Positions 25,691 through 33,888 of a DNA stretch of 64,000 nucleotides are shown piece by piece (position 1 is the stretch's first letter; the number at the start of each line of letters is the position of its first letter). Both the position numbers and the translations under genes were made by a program. The notes below the pieces were generated by a model. It saw nothing but the letters and a program-made list of their open reading frames with translations. It was not told the origin of the DNA and ran no database searches. The stretch is from Catenisphaera adipataccumulans. GTDB lineage: Bacteria > Bacillota_I > Bacilli_A > Erysipelotrichales > Erysipelotrichaceae. Where the stretch lies: positions 124,001 to 188,000 of the forward strand of contig NZ_JACHHK010000002.1 in assembly GCF_014202755.1 (NCBI RefSeq), read 5' to 3'.

Positions 25691-26098
25691 ATGAATCAAG
25701 AAGTGGAAGAAGCAATCTGGGCCGGACGACAGGCACAGCGCAGCCTGCAGGAGGCGAAATCCTGTCTCGATCATGCCCGGGGCTGGGGCATTGTCGATCT
25801 GATCGGCGGCAATGAGATCTCCGGCTTAATGAAACATATGAATGTACGCCAGGCCAATCGCGCCTTGAAACGGGCACAGGACGATCTGCAGACTTTCAGC
25901 CGGGAAGCGGCGGATGTACAGGAACTGGTCGGACTGCAGGTGAACATCGGTGGTTTTCTGACCTTTGCGGACTTTTTCCTCGACGGGCTCGTAACGGATA
26001 TATGGGTGCAGTCGAAGATCAAGGATGCACGCCGTCAGGTAGACCAGGCCATTGTGCAGGTCGATCAGATCATGGATCGGCTGCAGGCGATACAATAA
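25691..26098 (+). CDS. Helical protein of unknown function
   Basis: A 135-residue soluble, almost fully helical protein with many Gln, Ala and Asp residues in heptad-like order (EEAIWAGRQAQRSLQEAKS, NRALKRAQDDLQTFSREAADV, RRQVDQAIVQVDQIMDRLQ), so a coiled coil or helical bundle is likely. The central part contains GGNEISGLMKHMNVRQAN and a more hydrophobic GGFLTFADFFLDG. No family is recognised. GGAGG precedes ATG 25691; the gene has its own extended -10 promoter and shares a bidirectional terminator with the convergent genes. Confidence 0.7.
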   Translation: MNQEVEEAIWAGRQAQRSLQEAKSCLDHARGWGIVDLIGGNEISGLMKHMNVRQANRALKRAQDDLQTFSREAADVQELVGLQVNIGGFLTFADFFLDGLVTDIWVQSKIKDARRQVDQAIVQVDQIMDRLQAIQ

Positions 26099-26101
26099 GA
26101 A

Positions 26102-26127
26102 AAAGAGGCTGTTTATACAGCCTCTTT
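26102..26127. terminator. Bidirectional terminator
   Basis: AAAGAGGCTG-tttata-CAGCCTCTTT, serving the convergent genes ending at 26098 and 26126. Confidence 0.85.
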
Positions 26128-26605
26128 ATGCATAGATTTTTTGAAAGACTCGATGGGTCAGCGGGGCCGCGCCGTACATGTTCCAGAAAAATGCGATTGG
26201 AAAATTTTTCAGAACGGTTCCGATCCAGATCGCGATGATCTGTGAAAATGGTGCACCGCCCATCAGAAGATTGAACAAGATCGCAGCGACCATGCTCATG
26301 GTCGGACACATGATCCCGACCGTGCCGGCCTGACGAAGCAGGCGATTGAGGTACGAATTCTCGGTTTTATGCCGATGCATGAAATGGGCTCCGATCCGGT
26401 TGCCCCATAAAGATGAAAACAAGAAGACAAACAATCCCATATACGAGGCTTCCTTGAGGGCCCCGAGAAAAACCGCATTGGGCATCTGACTGAGATCGGT
26501 TCCGTAGCCCATTTTGATCGCGACGTTGAACACTTCCATGCCGTATGCCATGAAATAGGACATCAGCAATCCAAAGACGACACCCTGTGATTTTGTTTTA
26601 GGCAT
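26126..26605 (-). CDS. DUF2798-like membrane protein
   Basis: A 159-residue integral membrane protein with four helices (GVVFGLLMSYFMAYGMEVFN, LGALKEASYMGLFVFLFSSLW, TVGIMCPTMSMVAAILFNLLM, IIAIWIGTVLKNFPIAFFWN). The pattern fits the DUF2798 group, whose role I do not know. It is the last gene of a three-gene operon with the cytidylate-kinase-like protein and the MATE transporter, and overlaps the MATE gene by 8 nt. Confidence 0.7.
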   Translation of the reverse strand: MPKTKSQGVVFGLLMSYFMAYGMEVFNVAIKMGYGTDLSQMPNAVFLGALKEASYMGLFVFLFSSLWGNRIGAHFMHRHKTENSYLNRLLRQAGTVGIMCPTMSMVAAILFNLLMGGAPFSQIIAIWIGTVLKNFPIAFFWNMYGAAPLTHRVFQKIYA

Positions 26606-27992
26606 AGATCCGCTTGCCTTTCTTTTTGGTCAGGCCATTTTCTTCACGGGTCTTGCGCATGTAGTAGACGGCCACGATCGAACCGAGGAATTCCGCAACG
26701 GGGAAACACCACCAGATCATTGTCGTTGGATCGTTCAAGTTTGCCAATGCCATGGCCAGCGGCAGCGGGACGATGATCAGCCGGATCAAAGAGACGATCA
26801 AAGAACGCACGCCGTTGCCCAATGCCTGATAGATGCCCTGATATGCGATGTTCAGACCGGCAAAGAAGTAACCCAGTGAAACGATGCGCATCGCTAAAAC
26901 ACACAATGAGCTCGTTGTACCAGTCAGACCGAACAAGCCGACGATCGCCGATCCGGCGGTCTGCAGCAGGATCATGCCGGCAACCGTCAAGATCACCGTG
27001 TACAAGGTACCATAGAAAATGCCGTCTTGGATACGTTTCTGATCCTGCTTGCCGAAGTTGTAGGAAACGATCGGAATGATCGCATTGTTCATGCCGAAGG
27101 CCGCAAAGTAAACAAATTGCTGGACTTTGTAGTAGACACCGAACGCCGTGACCGCATTCTGCGAGACCCCGCCGAAGATGATATTGATGCCATAGGACAT
27201 GATCGACATCAACGACTGCATGATGATCGCCGGAATTCCGATCTTATAGATATCCCGAATGGCGCTGCGGTCCGGTTTGATATAAGCCAAAGAAGGATCG
27301 ATCTCTGTATTGCGGCGATAATGGAACCACATATCCATGACCAAAGTGACGATCTGACCGATGATCGTCGCCCAGGCAGCACCGGCAACGCCCATCGCCG
27401 GCAGACCGAAGTAACCAAAGATCATGATTGGATCCAGGACGATATTCGTAATGGCACCAGCTAACTGTGCGATCGTCGACAACATCGTGCGGCCGGTACT
27501 TTGGAGCAGTTTCTCGAAGATCATCGAACCGATCGAACCGAACGAAAAAATGCAGCAGATCCGCAGATAGGTACAGGCCATCTCGGAAACGATCGGATCC
27601 GAGGTCTGGGTGCGGAAAAATGCCTCCACGCCGAACAGTCCGAACAAAAAGAAGACCAGGAAGGTACAAATGCCGATCAGGATCGCATTTCCTGCGATCA
27701 GCGACGCCTTTTCCCGTTTCTTTTCACCTAGATATTTTGAAAGCAGCGCATTGACACCGACCCCGGTACCGACGCCGATCGCGATCATGAGCATCTGCAC
27801 AGGATAGGCCAATGTCAGCGCGTTCATTGCCAGATCGCCGATATCGGCAATCGTTGAACTGGTAATGTGTGAAATAAAGTAGGTATCGACAATATTATAG
27901 AAAGCCTGCACCAACATCGATGCGATCATCGGCAGTCCCATCGTCAACATCAGCTTTGGCATCGGCACATAGCCCATCTTGTTTTCCTGCAT
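26598..27992 (-). CDS. MATE-family multidrug/cation efflux transporter
   Basis: A 464-residue transporter with about twelve membrane helices. The start GYVPMPKLMLTMGLPMIASM and the repeat FYNIVDTYFISH in the first half, mirrored after residue 240 by IYKIGIPAIIMQSLMSIMS, are typical of the NorM/DinF-like superfamily, which exports drugs or metabolites by Na+ or H+ exchange. The start codon forms a TAATG junction with the stop of the kinase-like gene, so both are translated together. The tail is basic (LTKKKGKRIYA). The substrate is unknown. Confidence 0.9.
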   Translation of the reverse strand: MQENKMGYVPMPKLMLTMGLPMIASMLVQAFYNIVDTYFISHITSSTIADIGDLAMNALTLAYPVQMLMIAIGVGTGVGVNALLSKYLGEKKREKASLIAGNAILIGICTFLVFFLFGLFGVEAFFRTQTSDPIVSEMACTYLRICCIFSFGSIGSMIFEKLLQSTGRTMLSTIAQLAGAITNIVLDPIMIFGYFGLPAMGVAGAAWATIIGQIVTLVMDMWFHYRRNTEIDPSLAYIKPDRSAIRDIYKIGIPAIIMQSLMSIMSYGINIIFGGVSQNAVTAFGVYYKVQQFVYFAAFGMNNAIIPIVSYNFGKQDQKRIQDGIFYGTLYTVILTVAGMILLQTAGSAIVGLFGLTGTTSSLCVLAMRIVSLGYFFAGLNIAYQGIYQALGNGVRSLIVSLIRLIIVPLPLAMALANLNDPTTMIWWCFPVAEFLGSIVAVYYMRKTREENGLTKKKGKRIYA

Positions 27993-28570
27993 TATTTCAC
28001 CATCCTTTCGATCAGATCGCAGCACATATCAATGCCGATATGGCCGCTGTTCAGGCAGACATCATAATATTTTGCCTGGCCCCATTTCCGATCCGTGTAA
28101 TACCGGTAGTAGGTGATCCGGCGGCGGTCTTTCTTTTCGACCCGGCTCTCGATCGATTCATCACTTTCGCCGTAGACATCCACGATGCGCTTCTGCCGGA
28201 AGGCACGGTCCGCATAAATGAAGGCATGGAACGTATCGGTACGTTCCCGCAGAATATAATCCGCACACCGGCCGACAATGATGCACCGTCCCTGCTCGGC
28301 CAGATTCGTGATGACATTGCGCTGCGCGACATAGAGCTGATCGGACAGACCGCCGCCGTAGTTGTTCCACGCAAACGCGAACCAGCCGCTCTGACTGGCG
28401 TCTTCGCCATGCTCCTCGATATATTGACGGGAGAAATTACTTTGTTCCGCGATCTTCTGCACCAGGTTATAGTCGTAGTACGAATAGCCCAGGCGGGCAG
28501 CCAGTTCCTTGGCAATGGTCCGGCCGCCGCTGCCGAATTCACGCGTAATGGTAATAACGTTGTATTTCAT
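27992..28570 (-). CDS. Cytidylate kinase-like family protein
   Basis: A 192-residue P-loop protein of the cytidylate-kinase-like (AAA_26) family. It begins NVITITREFGSGGRTIAKELAARLG, where GSGGRTIA is a variant Walker A loop, and has the later GRCADYIL and RRRITYYRYYTDRKWG segments typical of this family. Members are common in Bacillota next to transporters; a true CMP kinase role is doubtful. It is the first gene of the operon with MATE and DUF2798 genes and is preceded by a leader with a terminator hairpin. AAGGAGTC lies before the ATG. Confidence 0.8.
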   Translation of the reverse strand: MKYNVITITREFGSGGRTIAKELAARLGYSYYDYNLVQKIAEQSNFSRQYIEEHGEDASQSGWFAFAWNNYGGGLSDQLYVAQRNVITNLAEQGRCIIVGRCADYILRERTDTFHAFIYADRAFRQKRIVDVYGESDESIESRVEKKDRRRITYYRYYTDRKWGQAKYYDVCLNSGHIGIDMCCDLIERMVK

Positions 28571-28587
28571 TTTTGACTCCTTTCAGA

Positions 28588-28687
28588 CAAAAAAACAACG
28601 AGCATTCTTTGACAACCGGATTTACATCCACAAAGAATACTCGTTGTTTCCGAAACGAATTTTAACACAAAAAAATTTGAAATGTAA
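28588..28687 (-). promoter_or_regulatory. Promoter and leader terminator (attenuator) of the kinase-like/MATE operon
   Basis: On the minus strand TTACAT (28687-28682), 17-nt spacer and TAAAAT (28664-28659) form a promoter. The transcript would at once enter a long hairpin: arms 28640-28649 with 28631-28638, and 28593-28602 with 28604-28611 (AAACAACGAG/CTCGTTGTTT and ATTCTTTG/CAAAGAAT), followed by a U-run (plus-strand A7, 28589-28595), only 25 nt before the ribosome site. This is a leader terminator, so read-through must be controlled or inefficient. Confidence 0.75.
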
Positions 28688-28690
28688 GGA

Positions 28691-28718
28691 AAAAATACCG
28701 GCATTTACCGGTATTTTT
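28691..28718. terminator. Bidirectional-looking terminator
   Basis: A perfect 11-bp stem AAAAATACCGG-cattta-CCGGTATTTTT. It probably ends the leftward transcript that comes from ppiB, 165 nt beyond that stop codon. Confidence 0.7.
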
Positions 28719-28884
28719 GTTCCGAAGACCCATGCACAAAGGTTCAAAACCCTAACGGGTAAAATGAATCAATGTACACAGTGTTTCGAAACGGATGCCA
28801 TATACCCTCGTATCATGAATCCAGCGTCATTATTGCAGAATCGATGCTGGAAATCGAGCGATTTGCCCAGAACGAAGGAAAAAT
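28719..28884 (-). other. Unassigned region between ppiB and its terminator
   Basis: No convincing reading frame. It holds several short self-complementary pieces (GGGT/ACCC around 28757-28807; GGTT/AACC around 28741-28751; GGG/CCC around 28750-28759). It may be an unusually long 3' UTR or a structured RNA; I could not match it to a known class. Confidence 0.35.
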
Positions 28885-29370
28885 TTAATCCAGCACCCGG
28901 ATCGACTCGATCACCTGGTCTTTTTTCGGTTTATCCCGCCAGTTGGTCTTCACCGAAGCGATGCGGTCCAGTTCATCAAAGCCTTCGATTACCCGGCCGA
29001 ATGCCGCATACTGACCGTCCAGATGCGGGGCGTCCTGATGCATGATAAAGAACTGGCTGCCGGCCGAATTTGGATCCATGGCACGGGCCATCGAGAGCAC
29101 GCCGCGCACATGTTTCAGATCGTTGTGGAAGCCATTGGCTTCAAATTCCCCTTCAATGGTATAGCCCGGGCCGCCCGTACCGTTGCCGGCCGGATCGCCG
29201 CCCTGGATCATAAAACCCGGAATGACCCGGTGAAAAGTCAGTCCGTCATAGAAATGTTCGTTGATCAGTTTCACAAAGTTTTCTACGGTTTTCGGCGCAG
29301 TTTCCGGATACAACTCGGCTTTCATCACGCCGCCGTCTTTCATTTTGATTTCAATTTCGATCGTTTTCAT
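28885..29370 (-). CDS. ppiB: Cyclophilin-type peptidyl-prolyl isomerase
   Basis: A 161-residue cytoplasmic cyclophilin that would speed proline isomerisation during folding. Signatures are FHRVIPGFMIQGGDPAGNGTGGPGY (read in parts: FHRVIPGFMIQGGDP and GTGGPGY), GVLSMARAMDPNSAGSQFFI and AAFGRVIEGFDELD. No signal peptide is present. It lies 48 nt downstream of the radical SAM gene, behind that gene's terminator, with an AAAGGAAT-like ribosome site. Confidence 0.93.
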   Translation of the reverse strand: MKTIEIEIKMKDGGVMKAELYPETAPKTVENFVKLINEHFYDGLTFHRVIPGFMIQGGDPAGNGTGGPGYTIEGEFEANGFHNDLKHVRGVLSMARAMDPNSAGSQFFIMHQDAPHLDGQYAAFGRVIEGFDELDRIASVKTNWRDKPKKDQVIESIRVLD

Positions 29371-29384
29371 GATGATTCCTTTCT

Positions 29385-29411
29385 AAAAAAGAAACGCCGA
29401 AGCGTTTCTTC
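29385..29411 (-). terminator. Terminator after the radical SAM gene
   Basis: AAGAAACGC (29389-29397)/GCGTTTCTT (29402-29410) with an A-run at 29385-29390 that reads as a T-run on the minus strand. Confidence 0.8.
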
Positions 29412-29417
29412 TGATCA

Positions 29418-30785
29418 CTAATTGTTCAGTCCGTATTTTGCGCGCAGTTCTTCTTTTCGCTTTTCCCACGCTTCATCGGCAACCGGTGTCCAGTTCGCTG
29501 CATACGGATCACATTTTTCTTCCAAATGTTCAGCCGATTCCGGCGACTGTAAGTCGGTCGAATGAGCACCTGTCTCTTTGACCAGACGCGGCAGAACGGT
29601 CGGGTTTTCCAACATCGGGCACGGTTTCAAGTGGTTGTTGTTGAACGGCTGATTGTCGTGGTATGCCTGGAACAATGGGGAACGCAATACCTCGAGCAGC
29701 GATTTCTCGCGGATGTTCGAATCACTGTAGTGGATGAAGACACACGGATCGCAGTCTCCGTTGGCATTGATGTGCAGATAACGACGTCCGCCGGCAATGC
29801 ATCCGCCGACATATTCACCATCGTTCTGGAAATCCAATGCGAACAACGGTTTTTCAACACGGTATTTGCGGATCCGCTTCATCGTTTCCAGACGCTGTTC
29901 CGGGGTCGGCAGCAGTTCCGGCGATGCATCGTTTCCGACCGGCATATAATGGAAGTACCATACATAGAAGGCACCCATCTTCACCATGGCATCCCAGTAT
30001 TCTTCACTGGTGATGGATTCGAAGTTATAACGCGTATAGCAGCAGGAAATTCCGTACGGCAGACCACGGTCCTGCAGTAAGTGCATCGCGTTCATGACTT
30101 TCTTGAAGACGCCGGTTCCGCGGCGGGAATCGGTTGCTTCTTCGAAACCTTCCAAAGAGATGGTCGGGATGAAGTTCTTGACACGAAGCATATCATCGGC
30201 GAATTTCTCGTCGATCAGCGTACCGTTGGTAAACGACAAGAAGATGCAGTCATCGTTCTCTTCGCACAGACGGATGATATCATTTTTACGAACCAGCGGT
30301 TCACCTCCGGTAAAGATATAGAAGTAAACACCCAGTTCACGGCCCTGACGGACAATATCGTTGATTTCATCATAAGTCAGGTTCAGACGGTTGCCGTATT
30401 CAGCGGCCCAGCATCCGGTGCAGTGCAGGTTGCAGGCACTGGTCGGATCCAGCAGGATCGCCCAAGGAATGTTGCAGTTGTATTTCTTGCGCAGTTTTTC
30501 CTGTTTCTTCCAGCCTTTTAATACGGCGTTGCCGAAGAAGTTGACGGCCATCGTATTCAGCAGACCTTCGTCCAAGTGCGTGACACGATCGAAAATAAAA
30601 TCGTGGTACGGATGATCCGGATTTTCAATGGCCTCACGGATATCCTTGCGCTGACGGACAAAATAGCCTTCGGCATATTTATCGGCCCAGTCCATTAATT
30701 TGATCAGGTTCTTTTCCGGATCTTTCTGAACATACTTCATTGTTTGTTCAATTCCGAAACTCTTGATAGTGTCTTTAACGCTCAT
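29418..30785 (-). CDS. Radical SAM protein with C-terminal auxiliary cysteines
   Basis: A 455-residue radical SAM enzyme. The cluster motif CNLHCTGCW (C-x3-C-x2-C) is near residue 117, followed by FTGGEPL and the TNGTLID strand, all classical. C-terminal cysteines (GGCIAGGRRYLHINANGDCDPC and later CPML) resemble a SPASM/Twitch-like auxiliary cluster region. An N-terminal ~90-residue helical extension precedes the core. Substrate unknown; no peptide precursor is seen beside it, so a RiPP maturase role is not supported. It is divergent from the DeoR regulator at 31034, and AAGGAGGAAG precedes the ATG. Confidence 0.85.
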   Translation of the reverse strand: MSVKDTIKSFGIEQTMKYVQKDPEKNLIKLMDWADKYAEGYFVRQRKDIREAIENPDHPYHDFIFDRVTHLDEGLLNTMAVNFFGNAVLKGWKKQEKLRKKYNCNIPWAILLDPTSACNLHCTGCWAAEYGNRLNLTYDEINDIVRQGRELGVYFYIFTGGEPLVRKNDIIRLCEENDDCIFLSFTNGTLIDEKFADDMLRVKNFIPTISLEGFEEATDSRRGTGVFKKVMNAMHLLQDRGLPYGISCCYTRYNFESITSEEYWDAMVKMGAFYVWYFHYMPVGNDASPELLPTPEQRLETMKRIRKYRVEKPLFALDFQNDGEYVGGCIAGGRRYLHINANGDCDPCVFIHYSDSNIREKSLLEVLRSPLFQAYHDNQPFNNNHLKPCPMLENPTVLPRLVKETGAHSTDLQSPESAEHLEEKCDPYAANWTPVADEAWEKRKEELRAKYGLNN

Positions 30786-31033
30786 GTTCTTCCTCCTTAT
30801 GATCTATTTCGTTGCTTTGAATGATTCTCAAATGCCAAATCGGGCAGATCCCCTAATTTGTCATGGTTAATATTACGAGAACCGGATTTTTTTTCCAACG
30901 GGATTAATTCCAGTCTTGACTGAAATTCGAACAAAATCATTGAACTGTCTACCTAAGTGAAAAGGATTCAAATGACTATTTTGAAAATTTGTTCTGATGT
31001 GCTTATAATGTAAAAAACGAAAGGGAATGAATT
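30786..31033. promoter_or_regulatory. Divergent intergenic region with DeoR-gene promoter
   Basis: 248 nt without a gene. A near-consensus promoter for the DeoR gene is TTGAAA 30981-30986, 17-nt spacer, TATAAT 31004-31009. A T8 tract and AT-rich stretches lie on the radical SAM side; its promoter was not pinpointed. Confidence 0.7.
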
Positions 31034-31807
31034 ATGCTTGCCAGAGAACGACAAAACGCTATCGTAGATGAAGTCAACGCCAATGGTTCGGTGCTGGTCA
31101 AGGAACTGGCCGAAAAATACCAAGTGACCGAAGACAGTATCCGGAAGGATCTGACGCTGCTTCAGAAAAAAGGCTTATTGAAAAAAACGTACGGCGGCGC
31201 GGTGAAGGTCCGGGCCAAGATGCACGATTTGTATGTATCACAGCGTATCGGTAAAAACACCCCGGATAAACAAGCCATCGCCAGAGAAGCGATGAAAGTC
31301 ATCGAAAAAGGCGATATGGTCTTTCTGGACTCTTCGACCGCCAATATTGAACTAGCCCGCCTGCTGATTGAAAGCGGCAAGGACGTGACCGTCGTCACCA
31401 ATATGATCGAGATCATGTTGATGTATACCTCCGTGGAACATCAGCGCTTTCTGTTGATCGGCGGCATGCTGAATGATGAAAACGATGCGTTTGTCGGCGA
31501 TTATACCGACCATCAGCTGATGTCGTTTCATTTTGATAAAACGTTTATCGGCACGGTCGGCGTCGATCTGGAGCGCAATGCGGTGTACACGCATAACGTA
31601 CAGAGCGCGATGACCAAGCTCATCGTCATGCAGAATTCAGAAAAGAACTATATCATGCTGGAAACGCGCAAGCTGAATCTATCCGGCAACTATAAGATCG
31701 CTTCGGTGGATGCCTTTGACGGGGCCTTCATGGAAAAGGAACCGGAAGATTGGGCACACAAACAAATGGATCACTATTCGATCGAGTGGCATTACGAACA
31801 TCAATAA
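31034..31807 (+). CDS. DeoR/GlpR-family transcriptional regulator
   Basis: A 257-residue repressor. N-terminal winged helix-turn-helix: RERQNAIVDEVNANGSVLVKELAEKYQVTEDSIRKDL, then the family link KKTYGGAV, and a sugar-phosphate sensor domain with FLDSSTANIELARLL, VVTNMIEIM, LIGGMLND and FIGTVGVDLERNAVYTHN. It likely senses a phosphorylated sugar. It is divergent from the radical SAM gene and near a PfkB kinase, but no clear target operon is adjacent. The ribosome site is AAAGGGAATG. Confidence 0.9.
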   Translation: MLARERQNAIVDEVNANGSVLVKELAEKYQVTEDSIRKDLTLLQKKGLLKKTYGGAVKVRAKMHDLYVSQRIGKNTPDKQAIAREAMKVIEKGDMVFLDSSTANIELARLLIESGKDVTVVTNMIEIMLMYTSVEHQRFLLIGGMLNDENDAFVGDYTDHQLMSFHFDKTFIGTVGVDLERNAVYTHNVQSAMTKLIVMQNSEKNYIMLETRKLNLSGNYKIASVDAFDGAFMEKEPEDWAHKQMDHYSIEWHYEHQ

Positions 31808-31847
31808 TGTCACTTTTCTTTTTATTCTATAGGCAGAGGTGATCAAA

Positions 31848-32231
31848 ATGAATCGTTTTCCAATGGAATCCGTCGTAACGGATAATACGAACATCATGAA
31901 TGCGACCAGTCAGCCGGATGTGTTCTTTGCCTGCCGGAAACTTTACTTTGAGACCATGACCATGCTGACGAACAGCCATTATCTGCCGGAATCCGAGCTG
32001 TCCGGCGCCTTTGCCCGCGACATCGACACCGTGAACCGTTTTATCGACCGGTTCTGGGACGAGACCAGAAAAAAAGCCGGCACCTGTACGGACTGTACCG
32101 ATGTCGACCGTGTCTATCATCATTTTTTCGATAAAATGGATGCATACCAGTATACGATGGATGATACCTGCCGCCGTTACTATAACGACAAGGAGTCCAC
32201 CGGTCCGTTAATCCTTCAGAAGATGCGGTAA
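31848..32231 (+). CDS. Hypothetical protein
   Basis: A 127-residue soluble protein with no recognised family. It begins MNRFPMESVVTDNTNIMNATSQPDVFFACRKL and is helical in prediction by eye, with several aromatic residues and a pair CTDCTDVDRVYHH around residues 89-101 that could bind a metal. GAGGTGATC lies 4 nt before ATG 31848. It is 40 nt behind the DeoR gene on the same strand and ends inside the 3' end of the convergent esterase gene (24-nt overlap). Confidence 0.6.
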   Translation: MNRFPMESVVTDNTNIMNATSQPDVFFACRKLYFETMTMLTNSHYLPESELSGAFARDIDTVNRFIDRFWDETRKKAGTCTDCTDVDRVYHHFFDKMDAYQYTMDDTCRRYYNDKESTGPLILQKMR

Positions 32232-32957
32232 AAAGTAAACGACCTGCTTTTTCCACCAGTACCAGTCATGATCGGCATCCGTGCCCCAGTAATCAAACCA
32301 TGCCGGCACGTGCAGACGTTCGAGCAGCGGCTGCAGCCTGCGCATCGAGTCGGCACAAGGCCGGTCCCATGTCCCCTGGCCGGCGCAGAAGATGATATTG
32401 CGCTGTTGGTATAAGGCAATGTATTCATGGTCGGTCGGCATCCGGTCGAGGAAATAGAGCGGTGTATTCTGGTAAAGCAGATCATCGGACCAGTCGCCGA
32501 AAAACAAATGCGGATCCAGGGCCGGTGACAGTGACAGGACGCCTTGAAACAGATCCGGCCGCCGGAAAAAGGCGATCGCTGCCTGCGTGGCGCCTAAACT
32601 GACGCCGAATACATACGGCCGTGCGTTTTCCGGATTGACGCCGGAAACAAACGGCACGACCTGCTCGACGATATAACGATAGTAGCGTTCCTGCCAAAGC
32701 ATGCGGACATCGGCCGGTTTATCGGCCGCGTTCCAGCTGAGGTCATCGACACTGTCGACGCAGAACAGCTGCACCTGATCGGCCCGGATGGCTTTGGCCA
32801 GCACATCGATCAGGCCGAACGACTCATAGGCATCGGCTTTTGAGCCCTGGGGCGGAAACGCGATCACCGGCATGCCGCCGGTGCCGTAGATGCGGATGTT
32901 CATGTTCCGCTCCAGGTCTTCCCGCCAATACGTAAATTTCCCTGATAAAACTTTCAT
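32208..32957 (-). CDS. Alpha/beta-hydrolase, esterase family
   Basis: A 249-residue enzyme of the putative esterase (EstD/antigen 85-like, PF00756-type) group. The nucleophile elbow is FGVSLGATQAAI (GxSxG) and the C-terminal DADHDWYWWKKQ carries the catalytic His with a nearby Asp. The N-terminal strand NIRIYGTGGMPVIAFPPQGSKA forms the oxyanion side. It has no signal peptide, so it acts in the cytoplasm. ATG 32957 is used because the extended -10 TGC-TATAAT (plus coordinates 32964-32969 for the hexamer) lies exactly 6 nt upstream, predicting a leaderless mRNA; an earlier ATG at 32975 is inside the promoter. Confidence 0.83.
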   Translation of the reverse strand: MKVLSGKFTYWREDLERNMNIRIYGTGGMPVIAFPPQGSKADAYESFGLIDVLAKAIRADQVQLFCVDSVDDLSWNAADKPADVRMLWQERYYRYIVEQVVPFVSGVNPENARPYVFGVSLGATQAAIAFFRRPDLFQGVLSLSPALDPHLFFGDWSDDLLYQNTPLYFLDRMPTDHEYIALYQQRNIIFCAGQGTWDRPCADSMRRLQPLLERLHVPAWFDYWGTDADHDWYWWKKQVVYFLPHLLKD

Positions 32958-32998
32958 GGAGCCATTATAGCACAACGACGGTCACGGCCGTCGTTGTT
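32958..32998 (-). promoter_or_regulatory. Esterase promoter overlapping a hairpin at the end of the PfkB gene
   Basis: TGC-TATAAT (-10 at 32969-32964) lies 6 nt before the esterase ATG. Immediately upstream is the inverted repeat ACAACGACGG (32972-32981)/CCGTCGTTGT (32988-32997), whose loop contains the PfkB stop codon. No T-run follows, so it is not a classical terminator. Confidence 0.6.
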
Positions 32999-33836
32999 TT
33001 ACGTCTTCAAGCGTCGGGATGGAAGGCATGCCGCCGGCTTTTTCTGTAGAAATCGCCGCAGCCAGACCGGCCAGTTCCAGACTTTCCGGCACGGACATCC
33101 TCTGATCCAATCCGTACGCAAAGGCACCATGAAACACATCGCCGGCGCCGGTCGTGTCCAGCGTTTTGGCTTGATAAGCCGGATGCAGCCGTCCGTTATT
33201 GATCCAGCCTTTTTCGCCGACCGTTAAGATCACATGGCGTGCCAAAGGCTGCAGCTGAGCATAAGTTGTTTCATCGGTTTCATGACCAGTGATCTGGGCA
33301 GCGAACTCTTCGCTGCAGATCAGATGATCGACACGTTTCAATAAGTCCATGGAATGCGGCTTGACGCGGTCGCCGTCCCAGACGATTTGCGCATTTGGAT
33401 ACCGCTGCATGGCTTCGCGGCACAACGGCAGCTCATGTCCGTCCATGAGGATCACATCGACGTGTTCCGGCCAGGTCACCGGCAGGACGTGCGCTTCGCT
33501 TAACGGGATGTTCACGATGGTGCGGCTGCCGTTTTGTAGGTTGACCAGAATGCTGCTGGTGCTGGTTTTGGTCTGCTCGTCCACGAGCATCGTTTCGGTA
33601 TGCACGCCGACCTTTGTCAGCGTATCGAGGATCGCCTGGCCGGCGGCATCCTTGCCGATGCGTGCGCATAAATATGTATCGGCATGCCACAGGCCGCATA
33701 AATAAGCCGCATTGGCTGCCGGTCCGCCCATGCAGGAAAAACCGTTGACAGCGCGGCGTTTTTCATTTTCTTTGAGCGGTGAATCGATCGGCAGCACCGT
33801 ATCGTACACCGTCTGTCCTAAACATAAGATCGTCAT
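32982..33836 (-). CDS. PfkB-family carbohydrate kinase
   Basis: A 284-residue ribokinase-type sugar kinase. The N-terminal GGPAANAAYLCGLW motif and the C-terminal DTTGAGDVFHGAFAYGL signature with the catalytic Asp are clear, and a GEKGW segment precedes the ATP site. The substrate sugar or nucleoside cannot be named. On the minus strand TGG-TAATAT (hexamer 33848-33843) lies 6 nt before the ATG at 33836, again a leaderless layout, and no ribosome site is seen. It is followed by the esterase gene, which has its own -10. Confidence 0.87.
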   Translation of the reverse strand: MTILCLGQTVYDTVLPIDSPLKENEKRRAVNGFSCMGGPAANAAYLCGLWHADTYLCARIGKDAAGQAILDTLTKVGVHTETMLVDEQTKTSTSSILVNLQNGSRTIVNIPLSEAHVLPVTWPEHVDVILMDGHELPLCREAMQRYPNAQIVWDGDRVKPHSMDLLKRVDHLICSEEFAAQITGHETDETTYAQLQPLARHVILTVGEKGWINNGRLHPAYQAKTLDTTGAGDVFHGAFAYGLDQRMSVPESLELAGLAAAISTEKAGGMPSIPTLEDVKQRRP

Positions 33837-33842
33837 ACCTAT

Positions 33843-33888
33843 ATATTACCAGATTGTAAATAATCATAGAAAAAATTATAATATGACT
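33843..33888. promoter_or_regulatory. Back-to-back leaderless promoters (PfkB gene and 801-residue protein gene)
   Basis: Leftward: TGG-TAATAT with the -10 at 33848-33843, ATG at 33836. Rightward: TATAAT 33877-33882, then 6 nt (which themselves hold another ATG) and ATG 33889. Only 52 nt separate the two start codons and neither side has a ribosome site. Confidence 0.6.

Noticed and set aside
28735-28760. tRNA-like GGTTCAAAACC near a CC-rich stretch
   Set aside because: No acceptor, D-arm or anticodon arm could be placed around it.
28885-29370. A radical SAM/peptide maturation cluster including ppiB
   Set aside because: No precursor peptide or exporter is next to the radical SAM gene, and a terminator separates it from ppiB.
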